64,000 bases of DNA from Liolophura sinensis (Eukaryota > Mollusca > Polyplacophora > Chitonida > Chitonidae), in the NCBI RefSeq assembly GCF_032854445.1, contig NC_088296.1:17103485-17167484 (forward strand), read 5' to 3'. The translations under genes and the position numbers were made by a program. Below the pieces are notes generated by a model, which was not told the DNA's origin, did no database searches, and worked only from the letters and a program-made list of their open reading frames with translations. Each line of letters opens with the position of its first letter. The first letter of the stretch is position 1. Positions 35,173-47,291 of this stretch are shown piece by piece.

Positions 35173-36254
35173 ATTAGGCCTACATACTTTTTACGCAAAA
35201 TAGAGAGATATTCGCGCACATTATGGAACGTACATCTATGTATGCGTTACTACGAGGTAAAATGAGATCGTTTTGAAATTGATGTTGATGCAAAAGTGTA
35301 TATGATATATGACACAAATGTTGTATTTTTCGAAACACAAAGGTGGCACAAGAAGGCAACAGCATAAGTATGATTTTAAACGAAAATGCATTAACCAGCC
35401 TGTTTTTTTTTTGTTTACATATACTGTGTTAGGCCAGCGTGTTAAAAGCTAGCCTTAGGTTCAGGTAAACTGCTAGTTAGTCGTTTTTCATCCAGTCTAT
35501 AAGGTGTGCAATTTAACTCTCTCAAAATGATGTTACACGAAGCTTTTCCTAATGTTGTTGTTGTTAGGTGCTGACACATTAGAGCTCTTTTGGAAATGAA
35601 AGAAAGGGAAGTTATTGGCCGATATTGGTATCGGTTGGCGAATGCGTCGGTGACTCCGTAGGTATACAGGACAATGTTATCTATGGCTAACATGTAGCTG
35701 TTACTAATTAAACAGGCTGTTCTTATAATTCAAAGAAAGATGTGAACTACTCAAATTATATGAGCTAAGTAAATGAAAAACAGTTTAAAAAAAATAGAGG
35801 AAGGACTCTTGTGCATTGCTTGCTTGCACTGAACAATTTCTTTCACAGTATTGTTTCCTTCCAAAAGCCTATTAATAAATAAACCAATGCATCATTCGAT
35901 CTGTCTTTATTAATTTGCAGAATAAGCTCTGATATGTATATTTGAATGAATAGGCTTCGTATAAAAGTGAGTACGTATTAGCTAAAGGTGAGAGTGTTAA
36001 ATTGTAGGAACACACAATCATATTAAAATATTGTGGATGTCCTATTGGACGCTTAAGAAGTAAGGCTTTATAAAGTATAGCAAACTTTAGGCTCTGATTT
36101 TATCAGGAGAGGCGACGTATCGCCAAACATCTAAATAGCTTAGAACTGAAATATTTTTAAAATGAAATGTGGTGTTTTCTTCTCCTTGTGCTAGAGTCAG
36201 TATTCGTGACCAGGGCGACATGGAAACCAGATATGCAAAGTTCATGATGTAGGA
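35173..36254. other. Intron of pseudogene B, nothing recognised
   Basis: AT-rich with short open frames only. Confidence 0.35.
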
Positions 36255-36261
36255 AACAAGA

Positions 36262-36735
36262 GTTGTTCTCTCTAGCTCATTTAGAGTGGGTCTAGCACAT
36301 TTAGAGTGGGTCTCTCTAGTTCATTTAGAGTGGGTCTCTAGCTCATTTAGAGTGGGTCTCTCTAGTTCATTTATAGTGGGTCTCTAGCTCATTTAGAGTG
36401 GGTCTCTCTAGTTCATTTAGAGTGGGTCTCTAGCTCATTTAGAGCGGGTCTCTCTAGTTCATTTAGAGTGGGTCTCTAGCTCATTTAGAGTGGGTCTCTC
36501 TAGTTCATTTAGAGTGGGTCTCTAGCTCATTTAGAGTGGGTCTCTCTAGTTCATTTAGAGTGGGTCTCTAGCTCATTTAGAGTGGGTCTCTCTAGTTCAT
36601 TTAGAGTGGGTCTCTCTGGCTCATTTAGAGTGGGTCTCTCTAGTTCATTTAGAGTGGGTCTCTGGCTCATTTAGAGTGGGTCTCTCTAGTTCTTTTATAG
36701 TGGGTCTCTCTAGTTCATTTAGAGTGGCTCTCGCT
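36262..36735. repeat. Minisatellite, 46-bp dimer (22 + 24 bp)
   Basis: Two monomers alternate: GTCTCTAGCTCATTTAGAGT plus GG, and GTCTCTCTAGTTCATTTAGA plus GTGG. The alternation is regular through most of the array. Confidence 0.9.
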
Positions 36736-37460
36736 AGCTCAATAAGCTCAAGCATTTTTTCTGGCCATGTAAGATCGTGTCCAGGCCACCTACCCTAAAG
36801 ATGGTTGGACCGTGGCAAAAAGTAAAGAGGTTGTAAAATACCTGTAAGCACCGATGGGATAAATCAGTAGGATCAATATAAGTATTGAAACCATGACAAA
36901 AATCAAATCATAATATATGTCACTTAAATATACATCACCTGTCTGCTTGGTTAGCCTGTGGTGTTTGAAGACAGATGGCTTACATTCTTCATTTTGTCAG
37001 TTGCGTATGACGACTTTCTAATATACTGTAGATACATGTAGTTTTAAACGAAGGATTGTAGAATACTCATTATATATCACCTAATACGAAATTTCATTAA
37101 CCTGTTAATTCTATAAGAAAATTATACATGTAGCTTTACTTTTAGCTACCTATAAAGGTAAATAATAGGTGAGAAGTTAATTTTCTAACTTGTAATGGAA
37201 ATTCATTACCCTGCCTATTAAACATGACGACTAAAATTATATATGTAGTTTTAGCATGCTCATTTTTCATTGCCAAACCTTAGGAGAAATATATGAACCT
37301 GATGACGACAACGGTAAACCTGGGGAAAGTTGATAATTTCACACTCTTGGGACTTCCTTGTCTACTTTTGAAGATCATTGTGACATTACAATCATCATGC
37401 AAATTTTCATTCGTTGCCGTCATCCTGTAAAATCATTACCAAAAGGTGATCGTGACTTAC
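36736..37460. other. Intron of pseudogene B, nothing recognised
   Basis: AT-rich; no repeat family assigned. Confidence 0.35.
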
Positions 37461-37558
37461 CTCTCATTATGTGTTGACAGGTGAGGCTGGTATAACTCTC
37501 TACACATTTACACCTGTCCGCATCATTTAGGTATTCCCCGCCATTCTGGCACGGCGAA
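37461..37558 (-). pseudogene. PAN-EGF-FReD pseudogene B, exon 2 (EGF-like)
   Basis: It encodes SPCQNGG, then EYLNDADRCKC and SLTCQHIMR, and keeps its donor (GTAAGT at 37455-37460). At the 5' edge, where gene A has TTTGTAG and GAA, this copy reads TTTTG directly into TTCGCC. A few bases including the acceptor AG are deleted, so the exon could not be spliced in normally. Confidence 0.8.
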
Positions 37559-37675
37559 CAAAAGATATGTCGGAATAAATGCTGAAATCAAGTTGTGTTG
37601 TTCATGTACATACGCGTTTGTTCCTATCTCTCAATAAAAACAATAGAGATCGATTCAAACTTTTATCTGATTTTT

Positions 37676-37925
37676 ATATTGGATTGATGTTTTACGTCGT
37701 GCTCAAGAATATTTTACTTATACGACGGCGGCCAGCATAATAGTCGGAGAAAACCAGGGAGGACCATGCGGAAACTTACGACTATCCACAGGTTGCTGGT
37801 AGGCCCTCCAGCGTACAAACGGAGAGGAAGCCAGCATGACCTGGACTTGACTTCACAGAAACTTGCATTGGTGAGAGGCTTCTAGATCTGCTGACACGCT
37901 AAGCACCTGAACCAAGAAGACCCCT
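37676..37925 (-). mobile_element. SINE-A copy, diverged, near full length
   Basis: The tail (GTTTTACGTCGTGCTCAAG on the plus strand), core and a degraded head are recognisable. It sits between PAN and EGF remnants of pseudogene B. Confidence 0.8.
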
Positions 37926-38099
37926 TAGTATATCAATATCATACGTTTTTATGCATTCATTTGTCGTCTTTTCATTAACATGGTGTATTTCTGCATAAAC
38001 ATTTTATAGACCGTGATGTAAAAATAAATTAAACCACTTCTGTACATTTGAGACAATACCGAGAAGCAAAGAAAGACTATACATGTAATCTCCTCTTAC

Positions 38100-38434
38100 C
38101 CTTTCGCAGTAATTGCACTGCGATGACAGACGTAAGTTTTAGTGATTGGCTCTCCTCTTGAGAAGCTCCCTCTTGATGGAATATTCCTGGAATTTTTCCT
38201 GACAGGTATTAAGAGACATGTAAATACCCTGATTTAGACACCTCACGGAACACTCCATGGCGGACCTAGTGGTAAATAACGCTACACGTCTACACGCTTT
38301 GAGAACTCTTGCTTCAGGTTTACATATGATTTGCACTTTGTAATGACTTGACGACCCAGAATGGCCCTAAGATTTGCTTCCGATAGAGTTGTGTAAAAGC
38401 AGAAATGAACAGCGACTACGACACAGAGCTTCAC
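38100..38434 (-). pseudogene. PAN-EGF-FReD pseudogene B, exon 1 (signal peptide and PAN)
   Basis: The signal-peptide region (KLCVVVAVHFCFYTTLS) is preceded by GAG GTG where gene D has ATG ATG, so the start codon is lost. A frameshift follows between KQEFSKRVD and LFTTRSAMECSVRC. A stop codon (TAA) interrupts the frame after KRRANH. The rest (CNYCER) and the donor GTAAGA at 38094-38099 are still there. Confidence 0.85.
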
Positions 38435-40095
38435 CTCTACTGCTTCTCTGTGAATCTTCTGCGGAGCAAGACGAGCTGGGAACAAATGATAAGCACAAAA
38501 ATAACGGACCATTTGACACACAAACAATGCGTTACTTTTTAGGTTTGTGGTTGATTTAATGAGCATATGACATAAAGTGTTTATCTCTCCATTATCTATG
38601 AATTCAATGTGGCAATATTAATCCCAACGATACAAAACGTTTCTCATTTGCCTTCAGCAAAGCCGCGAGTCACACACAAGGTCAATTCTTCACGAGAGGT
38701 TACCGAGCACTGATGATAAGAATGTTATTAACATCCATATTTGTACGCTATTCAGTAAGGGAGTTCATGTAGTTTAAGGGTTTATTATAGTATGAAAAGA
38801 CTGTCAAGCCGAAATATGCAAGTGTTCCCTCCACAGATGCTTAATAATGTCACATAACGACAGACACAGGCATACCGGGTAAAAGTAATTAGCTATTGCA
38901 CCAGTGACACCGTCGAAACCGTCGTTTGGGTCTGCGGCAGAAATTCTTCAATTCTGAATACGATGTGTCACATCTGACAGTTTTTTTTTATCACGTTTCA
39001 AAATGTAAGGCTCAGAGAAACAAACTGCTTAAAACTTAAATTTATTTCTTTAATTTCATCTTTACAACCTGACTGAAAAATTTTTTTTCGGTTATATGTT
39101 GGCATCACATTTTTCACCTAGTAAAAAGCCGTTATTTTAAAAAGCCTGTATTTTATCATGTGACAAATGTAGAAAATATTTGGTTAGCGTGCTATATGGA
39201 CCATGGAACTCATGGAACTCTTGGAACTCATGGAACTCATGGAAACTATCGGTTCAACAAGTAACCGATAAACAGGTCGAGCTTCGTTTTCTTTTTTCTT
39301 TTTTGGTTAATCTTTGGATTTAGAAATAACTTTCTAGCTGAAAGTGCTAACATGTAACCCCACTGGTTTGTCCGTTTGTTGGCTTACGATTTAATGTTGT
39401 TTTCCAGAATATTTCTTCCTTATCACGACGGTGTCTGCTGGTAGCAGATTGGATCTAAATTCTGACATCCCAACGAGAAACTTCATACTGGCACCGCGCA
39501 TGGGTGCTAACCACATCCGCCCCTTATCATGGACTAGATTCATTAATAGCTAAGGTATGGTGCCGGTAATACGTAACAAACGTACTGAAATCACTCGTGA
39601 ACCCCACTCGTGAACCCCACTTGTGATCATCAATCATTAACTTGTCATTAAGTGTCCTTTATTTAATTTGTTAGTGATCAACGGCGTGCTCTATAAGTTT
39701 TCAAAAATTTACACTCTGAAAAAAGAAGTGGCCTTACAAGTGTGTCAACCGGTGTCAGTCACAGCTATAACCAGTTTCTTCTGTTGCCCAGCTTCTTTGC
39801 AATGGGGCCAGTTTCCCGCCTTACCATACCAGAGCCTAACTCGCATGATGGTGATCGTAGCTACCCCATAATTCCCTTGTGTAAGCAGCATAACTTGGCT
39901 GGTGTAGGTATTGTGGTGGTGAAAATCTGTGTACTGACGAGGTGGCTAATAAGCTTATTGTGTGACTTCAAAAATTAAAACTCTGTGTTGAAAACTGTTT
40001 AAAACCCACCCCACCCCAACGCCCCGTTTTGGCGGCGGCGTATTTAAACAGCTTTTGGAACTCCACACATAGAGGTGAAATTTTCATAGAATAAA
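38435..40095. other. Between pseudogenes C and B, nothing recognised
   Basis: A short run of ATGGAACTC repeats lies at 39200-39243. No gene was seen. Confidence 0.35.
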
Positions 40096-40205
40096 TTTAT
40101 TTATTTATATGATTGGTGTTTTACACCGGACTCAAAAATATTTCACTTATACGACGGCGGCCAGCATTATGGTGGGAGGAAACCGAGGAAACCTAAACTG
40201 AGGTA
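40096..40205 (-). mobile_element. SINE-A 3' fragment
   Basis: (AAAT)n, the tail (GATTGGTGTTTTACACCGGA on the plus strand) and the start of the core are present. The remainder is missing. Confidence 0.8.
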
Positions 40206-40289
40206 AATTGACACGAAGCCGTATTTCACCAGACTGTCACACTGTCGCCGCGCATGGAGTTTTACTCTCTATGCCGCAGTCTTTTATAT

Positions 40290-40665
40290 CGGTGCTATAC
40301 ATTCACAGTGAGCGTTGTGTCTCTGACATGCATGGCAGTTGACGGCACTATACCTCCACAGAGAGCGTTGTGCCTCTGACATGCATGACAGTTTACAGCA
40401 CTATACACTCACGGTGAGGGTTGTGCCTCCGATATTCATGACAGTTTACGATACTATACCCTTACGGTGAGCGTTGTGCCTCTGACATGCATGACAGCTT
40501 ACGGCACTATACCTTCACAGTGAGCGTTGTGTCCCTGACATGCATGACAATTTACGGCACTATACCTTCACAGTGAAGGTTGTGTCTCTGACATGCATGA
40601 CAATTTACGGCACTATACCTTCACGGTGAGCGTTGTGCCTCTGACATGCATGACAGTTTAAGAAA
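40290..40665. repeat. Minisatellite, unit about 53 bp, about seven copies
   Basis: Units hold ACAGTTTACGGCACTATACC, TTCACGGTGAGCGTTGTG and CCTCTGACATGCATG, with small variations. Confidence 0.9.
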
Positions 40666-41570
40666 TGTTGCCTTCCGGATGCAGTAATAACAGTTTTTAC
40701 ATACACATTTACAGGTTCCTGAGTTCCATAGGGTCATAAATCGTTTGTGTAACAGCAGTAATATTAAAAAATACGGAAGTTCCGTAAGGCTGCTGCGTAC
40801 GTAATATTTGCAGGACAGGAAGTGAAAGTGAAAAAAGACCCTTTATCCTACAATACACAGAATTAGATTCGAACAACGTAATGTATAACAGACGCCTGGC
40901 GCGATTTTCCGAAAGCCCCTGCCATCAACATATATAAAAGAGGCTCGTTTACAGAGTTACATCCCTTGGACTTGCACAGGGCAACCTACATGTAGCAAAT
41001 GCAGATAAGACGGATAAAACCCGCATAGAAAATTATTGTTCAGTAACAGTGGACAAAAAGAAACAATTAACTCGACTGCTCGACTGCTCGACTTTTTCAA
41101 AAAAGAGTCATATCTCTGGTGTGAGTTTCTGATTTTATATTAATGCCATAGTAAAGTGCCCAAATTTTCTACCCCTTTCTTTTTGAGAGATTTCTGAAAA
41201 AGAGAAATAATTTAATCAGGAACCAGTCCCCATGTACCTAAACTACTAGATGCCTTATTCGCTATGAACATGAAGTATGCCAGCTTTGGGCAGAGAAACT
41301 TGAACGCAATTACCTACCATGTAAACTTGCCAACTACCATACATCCACTGTCTCAACAGTTAACGAGTAAAAACATCACCTCACAGATTTGGTTTGAAGG
41401 ATGGGGGGGGGGGGGGGGGGAGGGGAGGAGCTGATCTGTGCAACATTTACTCATTTATTTATTTATTTGTTTATTAATAAATTAATTTATTTATTAAATA
41501 ATTAATAATTTAACCACCTGTGCAATAGCCCAGTTACTTAAGGACGATGATCATTATAAATCCACACTCT
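40666..41570. other. Spacer with G run, nothing recognised
   Basis: It holds a G homopolymer at about 41403-41422 and AT-rich TTTATT-like runs after it. Confidence 0.35.
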
Positions 41571-41760
41571 CACCAATGCGGTCGCTGTGAGTTCAAGTCC
41601 AGCTCGTGCTGACTTCCTCTCCGGCCGTACGTGGAAAGGTCTGTCAGTAACCTGCGGATGGTCGTGGGTTTCCCCCGTACTCTGCCAGGTTTCCTTCCAC
41701 CATAATTCTGGCCGCCGTCGTATAAGTGAAATATTCTTGAGTACGGCATAAAACATCAAA

Positions 41761-41815
<55 letters not shown>

Positions 41816-41818
41816 ATA
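41571..41818 (+). mobile_element. SINE-A copy, head missing, long (AAAT)n end
   Basis: It runs from CACCAATGCGGTCGCTGTGA to GAGTACGGCATAAAACATC and ends in about fifteen AAAT repeats (41757-41817). Confidence 0.9.
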
Positions 41819-42261
41819 TAAATCCACATCGGCGGATACCTGAGGTAAGGTAAACGCCATTGAATTAAAACGAATGGAAATAATACGAGGGAAAATTTTA
41901 GAATCTTGGAAGAGGCATCTTTAAACAAAAGTTAAAAATGTGTAATATAATATATTGTTGGCGTTGTTATACCAAGAAAGAAATGCAGGCCGTGCGGAGG
42001 CAACCTGTTCAACAAGCAAAAATCAAAGTGGTACTATTAAAAGTAATACATCAGTTAGAAAATTTGGTGTCATCATACGCCAAATACATATGCACCTAGC
42101 GTAATATGAATCTTTATCAACTTTAAAACAAGATCACACAGGATTTTGCTCATTAATTTAGAGTTACAAGAGCAGAACTTTCGACTTCCGGGAACTTTTC
42201 CGTAGTTCCGGGAAAATGTCTGAAAACATACCCACGCTTTCACACATATTCCACATTTGTC

Positions 42262-42756
42262 AAGAGGCCCGTTTAGATTGGCCGCTTTACAGTTCTTGGC
42301 GAACCACCAGCCGGCTTGGAATGTCGCCGAGCAGTTATCTCTGACGTCGTTTTCAACAGTGCTGAACGGTTTGCCCTTAATGTTGCTCGGTGTCAGGGAA
42401 TCCTTGTCACACATGTCCGTGATATAATTTCAGAGGTACAGGGCGTAGCGATCATTCTTGTTACCAACAGATATATGTTTATAAAACCAACTCTTGAATA
42501 TATCAAAGGGCGCAACTCTAACATATAGCAGGTATACCCGTATCTCCTAATGTGGTGCATACCCCTTCTATACACGCCTGCCAGTTTTGATAGACGTCTG
42601 ATAAAGGTTTCTGCCATCTGATCGTGTACATTATGTAAGTCATCCCACCAACGGCTCTGTTGTTACAGAATACCTGAAAAGGTCCCGACGAATGTTTAAG
42701 TTGGGTAAGGTAGTATTCTTTGGTGTCAACACAAAAGACGTTGCCTTCAGAGCAGT
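42262..42756 (-). pseudogene. PAN-EGF-FReD pseudogene C, exon 3 (FReD)
   Basis: The acceptor CCAAG at 42757-42761 and the start DCSEGNVFCVDTKEYYL are fine. The frame shifts first after NWQACIEGV and again before SLTPSN, where a block is also missing. KGKPFSTVENDVRDNC and GWWFAKNCKAANLNGPL are readable in the last frame. After NLNGPL the sequence no longer matches genes A or D, so the C-terminal 35 or so residues are lost or replaced. Confidence 0.85.
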
Positions 42757-43645
42757 CTTGGAGAGAAGAGAACACGCGTAGAATGGGACATAGAATAATT
42801 CATTGATGTAAAGTAGAAAAGTATGTACCGGAATGTTTCTTACTTGTATGTAACTTACTTGTAAGTCTAGCTGCAGTAACTGACGAGTGTGTTTTTTACA
42901 CACCAGAGGTGTACACCTTAGTGTGAGTCAAGGGTGAGCTTCTACCCGTCATCTACACCTCGGTGTGAGGTACAAGGTAAGGTGTGTATGGATTGTGCGA
43001 AAGATGCGAAAAAAGATGACTACACATGGACATGCATGAGTGACAGTGAAAAATCAAAAATGTTTCTTTTTTATGAAAAAAAGTTCACTAAATAAATGTA
43101 GGCCTTTTTCTAACCATGTACTAACTTGCCATCTAGTAGGCAAATATTGACCAATCACTGGGTATGGATGCAGTTGCTCCTGATTATTCCGGTATGGTTA
43201 CCCCCTAGCACCAAGGTGTATGTTCCTGGGGCAAAGCAGCCCAGTTATTCTTTCGATGATGCTTCCTTGGGCAGAATATATGATACGCCCGGGCACACGA
43301 ACATATCCCGATGGCACAGAAAAGGAGTAACATTAACAAATTTTCATCATACAGTCAGAAAATCTCATGTAACTATATACCGGTATTACTGTTGTTCTAC
43401 AGCACACAATGAAATTTAAAGACATATTCTGACAGTTGAGAATAACACAGGTTAACATTGCAGGAGGTTGGTTTTTTAATGCGATGTTTACAAGGACAAT
43501 TATTTTCATCATAGCAAATAAGATAAGGAAAGAAATAATAAATAAATAAAACCAAACCAAGTAGCTTTATTTTGTAGGCCTACATGAGTGTGATATTGAA
43601 AGTAATAAATGACTTATTAGTTGAAGACAACAACTTTGTGATCAG
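42757..43645. other. Intron of pseudogene C, nothing recognised
   Basis: Short open frames only. The 42890-42980 stretch has two GTGTGA/CACC-rich imperfect repeats. Confidence 0.3.
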
Positions 43646-43651
43646 CAAAAA

Positions 43652-43667
43652 TCTGACAAGGGGACTC
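43652..43667 (-). pseudogene. Pseudogene C, remnant of the EGF exon 5' edge
   Basis: After an intact acceptor CTCAG the sequence reads GAGTCCCCTTGTCAGA, the same as the EGF exon start of gene A (ESPCQ) with one change. It then diverges at once; the rest of the exon is gone. Confidence 0.55.
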
Positions 43668-43784
43668 CTGAGGAACAAAACTCTCTAACATTTGTCCGAT
43701 CAATTGGCCATATATCATGTTGCAACTGAGCAATAATAAAACAAAAGACAACACTAGACCTAATGTATATATGCATGTATAAAG

Positions 43785-43945
43785 TAACGCATAAAGTTTA
43801 AAAAGCTACTTTTCTTTAATTTTGTGACTTTGCATAAACTTAACATTGCAGTTCAGAATAAACCAAATCGACCACATTCAGAAAACAGAAAGTGCCTCTA
43901 TGTTATCAATATGAACCAATCAGGCGCGAGTCATTTCTATAGCCC
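43785..43945 (+). repeat. Dispersed repeat, copy 2
   Basis: It matches 11850-12020 in block order, ending in CCAATCAGGCGCGAGT. Confidence 0.55.
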
Positions 43946-44463
43946 GAGCACTTGTTCCCGCTGACGTCACCCGAACCCAGCTTTGCGTTTCAACCAGACA
44001 TGTCTGTGCATGGGATACGAGTGACGCCACATCGTGTTTACGGTGTCTGAAATATAGCGCCTCTCTTGGCTTTTTAAGAATTCCAGACTAACACCTCATT
44101 TAAAGATTTACCAAACTCGTCAGAACTGTTTTGTTCTCTCTTCCCAAGTCACTGAGGCTAACATATTTGGTGTCATTTCTGTTAAATTTGTACGCGTTTA
44201 ATCCCTTCCTCTATAAAGGTTTCGTGTTTTATCCAGCCTCAGTTTTCCTGCCGTTTTATAAGACGTTATTTTCTCCTTTTTCAATCTTTTCCAATTATGC
44301 TTACGGTAATTTACCCATAAATTCACCTGGCACATTTTTATTAACACGATGTTTCTGAATAAACATTTTGCATCCTTAGCGGTACACATGATATAAAAGA
44401 TTGATGTAAAGGGGAAACAAATTACAGAAATATGAAAAAAGTGTTTATGTAATGTTCACATAC
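43946..44463. other. Intron of pseudogene C, nothing recognised
   Basis: Short open frames only. Confidence 0.35.
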
Positions 44464-44802
44464 TCATTCGTAAGTATTGCACTTCGATGAAGGATGTAAG
44501 TTTGTTTGGATGGATCTCTTCTTGAAAAGTTCACACTTGACGGGACATTCTTGGAAAGTTTCTTGACAGACATTTAAAGCCATGCAGATTTCTCGGTTAA
44601 GACATTTCACGGAACACTCAGTGGCAGACCTAGAGAAAAATGACACCATCTCAATTCCAGAATCTGAAAAGTCTTGCTTTTGGTTTGCAAAGGATCTGAA
44701 ATTTACGTTGACTTTACCACCCATAGAATCCTTCACGGTTGATGCGTACAGAGTTGTTCAAAACAACCAGAGAGGAAAAGCGACGACGACACAGAGCATC
44801 AT
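44464..44802 (-). pseudogene. PAN-EGF-FReD pseudogene C, exon 1 (signal peptide and PAN)
   Basis: ATG at 44800-44802 starts MMLCVVVAFPLWLF. A TGA then stands where gene D has a Cys codon in its signal peptide. The same frame continues through TTLYASTVKDS and the PAN domain (TECSVKCLNREICMALNVC, CELFKKR). A second TGA replaces the last codon before the donor (CGG, Arg, in gene D), and the donor is GTATGT. No frameshift was seen in this exon; it is silenced by two stop codons, both TGA. Confidence 0.85.
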
Positions 44803-46410
44803 CTTAACTACCTCTCTGTGAATCGTCCCCAGGACAATACTTGATCGAAGCAAGTCTTCGATTACTGGACTAAATGACAAAACACACATCCCTCTAGTTG
44901 CATACCTAAATAAGTGCTTTTTCATCAATACATGGCACAACGCCATTCATAAGTCAATTTTGATAATATCCCATTTATCAATGGCTGTCGTAGGGACCTT
45001 AGTAGCAAAGTCCATTAATGAATTCCCTGACAGTTCTACTTTAACGGCTCATAAGTCAAAAGTTCATACTTCTCTACGGATTATCGAATGCAATAGACAG
45101 TGCCATTTCATCTTATGGAAACTTAACAAACTGGCATTTTCTATGCGTTAGATAGTACGACATTTTGTGTTGGATAAGGGTTGATTATAACAACGATGAA
45201 CCGTAGCGTACTTTGACATACTCTTGTTCAATTCAAGCAAGCATTTCCTAACCACTCTCTAGTCAAGATTTCATCGAAAGCTTTGCGTTATTTCCATTTA
45301 AACATCGGTATCATTGTTATATTCTTGCTGGCAAACACGGCTTTTAGCTAAGAAACTTTACCCGCTGCCTGGTGAAAAGGAATGGTACATTGTAGGAAAC
45401 AAGACATTCTTCTTTCAGAACATCAATTTGATAAATCAATTTTTTTGCTGAATTACCTCATCGAAATGTGTAGATTTTGCCTTAAAGTTCTGAAAACTCC
45501 AGGAAGGTAATTTGACGGAAAGAAGGCGAGACATATATCGAGCTTACATTTAAATCTATCTTCTAACACCAGTGAACAGCGGTTGTTTACAGTCTGGTGG
45601 ATCTGCGTCCTTTGGATGTAATTAGCGCCATTAGGCGTCAGGGGTAGAAAAATCAGCCAGCGGTTGATCCGTACAAATTGCCCCAGCTTTATCTAAAAGA
45701 TGCAATGTTATGAAATGACACTGGACCGGTTGATTGGTTGTATAGATGTTTTGGGTAGTACCACCAAATTTCCGTCCTGTCTTTTCGTATCTTCTTACTG
45801 TGACAGCGGCGTCCAAACAAGGACGATTTCTGAGTACACTATTAATGTTACACAGTAAACCCTTGTGTTTTTCACAAGGGGGTTTATGTGCCTTATAAGA
45901 GGGGGTTTATGTGCCTTAGCAACACATATTCTTCCGTATCGTAAATAATCAGCGCCGTAATTGATGCATTAAAGAAATTGGAATGCATGTACAAGGAGAG
46001 AAATTACTGTATCGTCATGTCCACTCTTAGGCTTTTAAAACTATTTGACTGTTCCCTGAGCATTAATACGTCGTTTCTTTCCTTACCGAGGACTATTCTC
46101 TTAATATCCAAAATCAATGATTGCAATATGTCAATGCTAAACGCTCTTGTCGTTTACTGACGTTGTCAAAATGCGAGAGCTGTCAAAGTTGACTGGCAAA
46201 AGCACCATAAAAATGATTGTTTGCCAGGATGCTACAATTCTCCTTTATTCACCGTATGTCGTACAATAAAATCTGCTCTCTGCAGAAGATGCAACACTAA
46301 TTAGCCTCGCCTAATCCAGAATTCAGAATATGCGGATACTTATTGGCCAGTTTTTTTAACGTCATACTCATACTTTAACGTCATAAACGATGTATTTGAT
46401 TTGCATCAGA
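44803..46410. other. Spacer between copies D and C, nothing recognised
   Basis: A doubled GGGGGTTTATGTGCCTTA motif near 45880-45920 is the only oddity. Confidence 0.35.
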
Positions 46411-46413
46411 ATT

Positions 46414-46945
46414 CCATTACCTTGAAGTATGCAACACTTATATAGCTAGTCTCCACGGCACTTTACACTTTTCTTCCATCTCTAACACATTATGTGACGT
46501 ATCTGCGCAGCCATGTATTTTTTTTTCTCTCTCTACTTCGCAGTTAACGTTTGAGAAACGGCTGATGCATGGTGGGATCCAAAGGAGGTTGTATTGAAAA
46601 AGACTTTAAAAAATTTTTTCAACGGAGAGTTTTGTAAAAGGACAACAATGCCTTTAATAGTAATTATTTTAGAGTTGCCTGGAAATAGTCAGTGGGTTAA
46701 TAACTGCACAGGAACAATGATTATCAAAGTCTTAGTTTTTAAATACGGATTTTCGGTTTCAAGGTTAGGCCACTTCTTGTAGCAGCCGTTTACAAATAGA
46801 TTTCCCATGATTCATTTCACAATTTCCACCCATGGGGTGGGCATATTTCTGCATCAGGTGGCGCGAGATTTTTTACAGATGACGTAACATATGAACTGTG
46901 CCGTGGAGACTAGCTATAGGGAAGTTGCATACTTCTAGGTAATGG
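46414..46945. mobile_element. Foldback element, 48-bp imperfect terminal inverted repeats
   Basis: Arms at 46414-46461 and 46898-46945 share CCATTACCT-GAAGTATGCAA and TAGCTAGTCTCCACGGCAC in inverted order. Similarity continues inward in weaker form (CATTATGTGACGTATCTG against CATATGTTACGTCATCTG). There is no transposase, so it is likely a non-autonomous DNA element of about 530 bp. Confidence 0.7.
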
Positions 46946-47221
46946 TCTTCTAGTTGCATGTATTGAATGGAGGAAAACGGAGTGCCCAGTGTGTACCAGT
47001 GATGACCCGTCCACTGTCACGAAGTCCCCACACGCAGTAAGAGCAGGGATAATTCAGAAAACTATTAATGCAAGTTTCAACAAAAAACAGGATCCAGAAA
47101 AGTTTAATATAATCGGAAACTATAATCTAAATTTGACCTATTTACTGTATCTTTAGTAGAAACATTAAGAAAAAGAAACAGTCATTGACAGAATGTAAAA
47201 CTCGAAGCTGGTTTGATGGCT

Positions 47222-47291
47222 AAACATTGTCAAACATGGCCAAACATTGCCAAACATTGCCAAACATGGGCAAACATGGGCAAACATTGCC
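47222..47291. repeat. 10-bp tandem repeat, seven copies
   Basis: Units CAAACATTGC, CAAACATGGC and CAAACATGGG. Confidence 0.9.

Noticed and set aside
36262-36735. CRISPR-like regular repeats
   Set aside because: Units are contiguous with no unique spacers, and the DNA is clearly eukaryotic. The same holds for all other arrays here.
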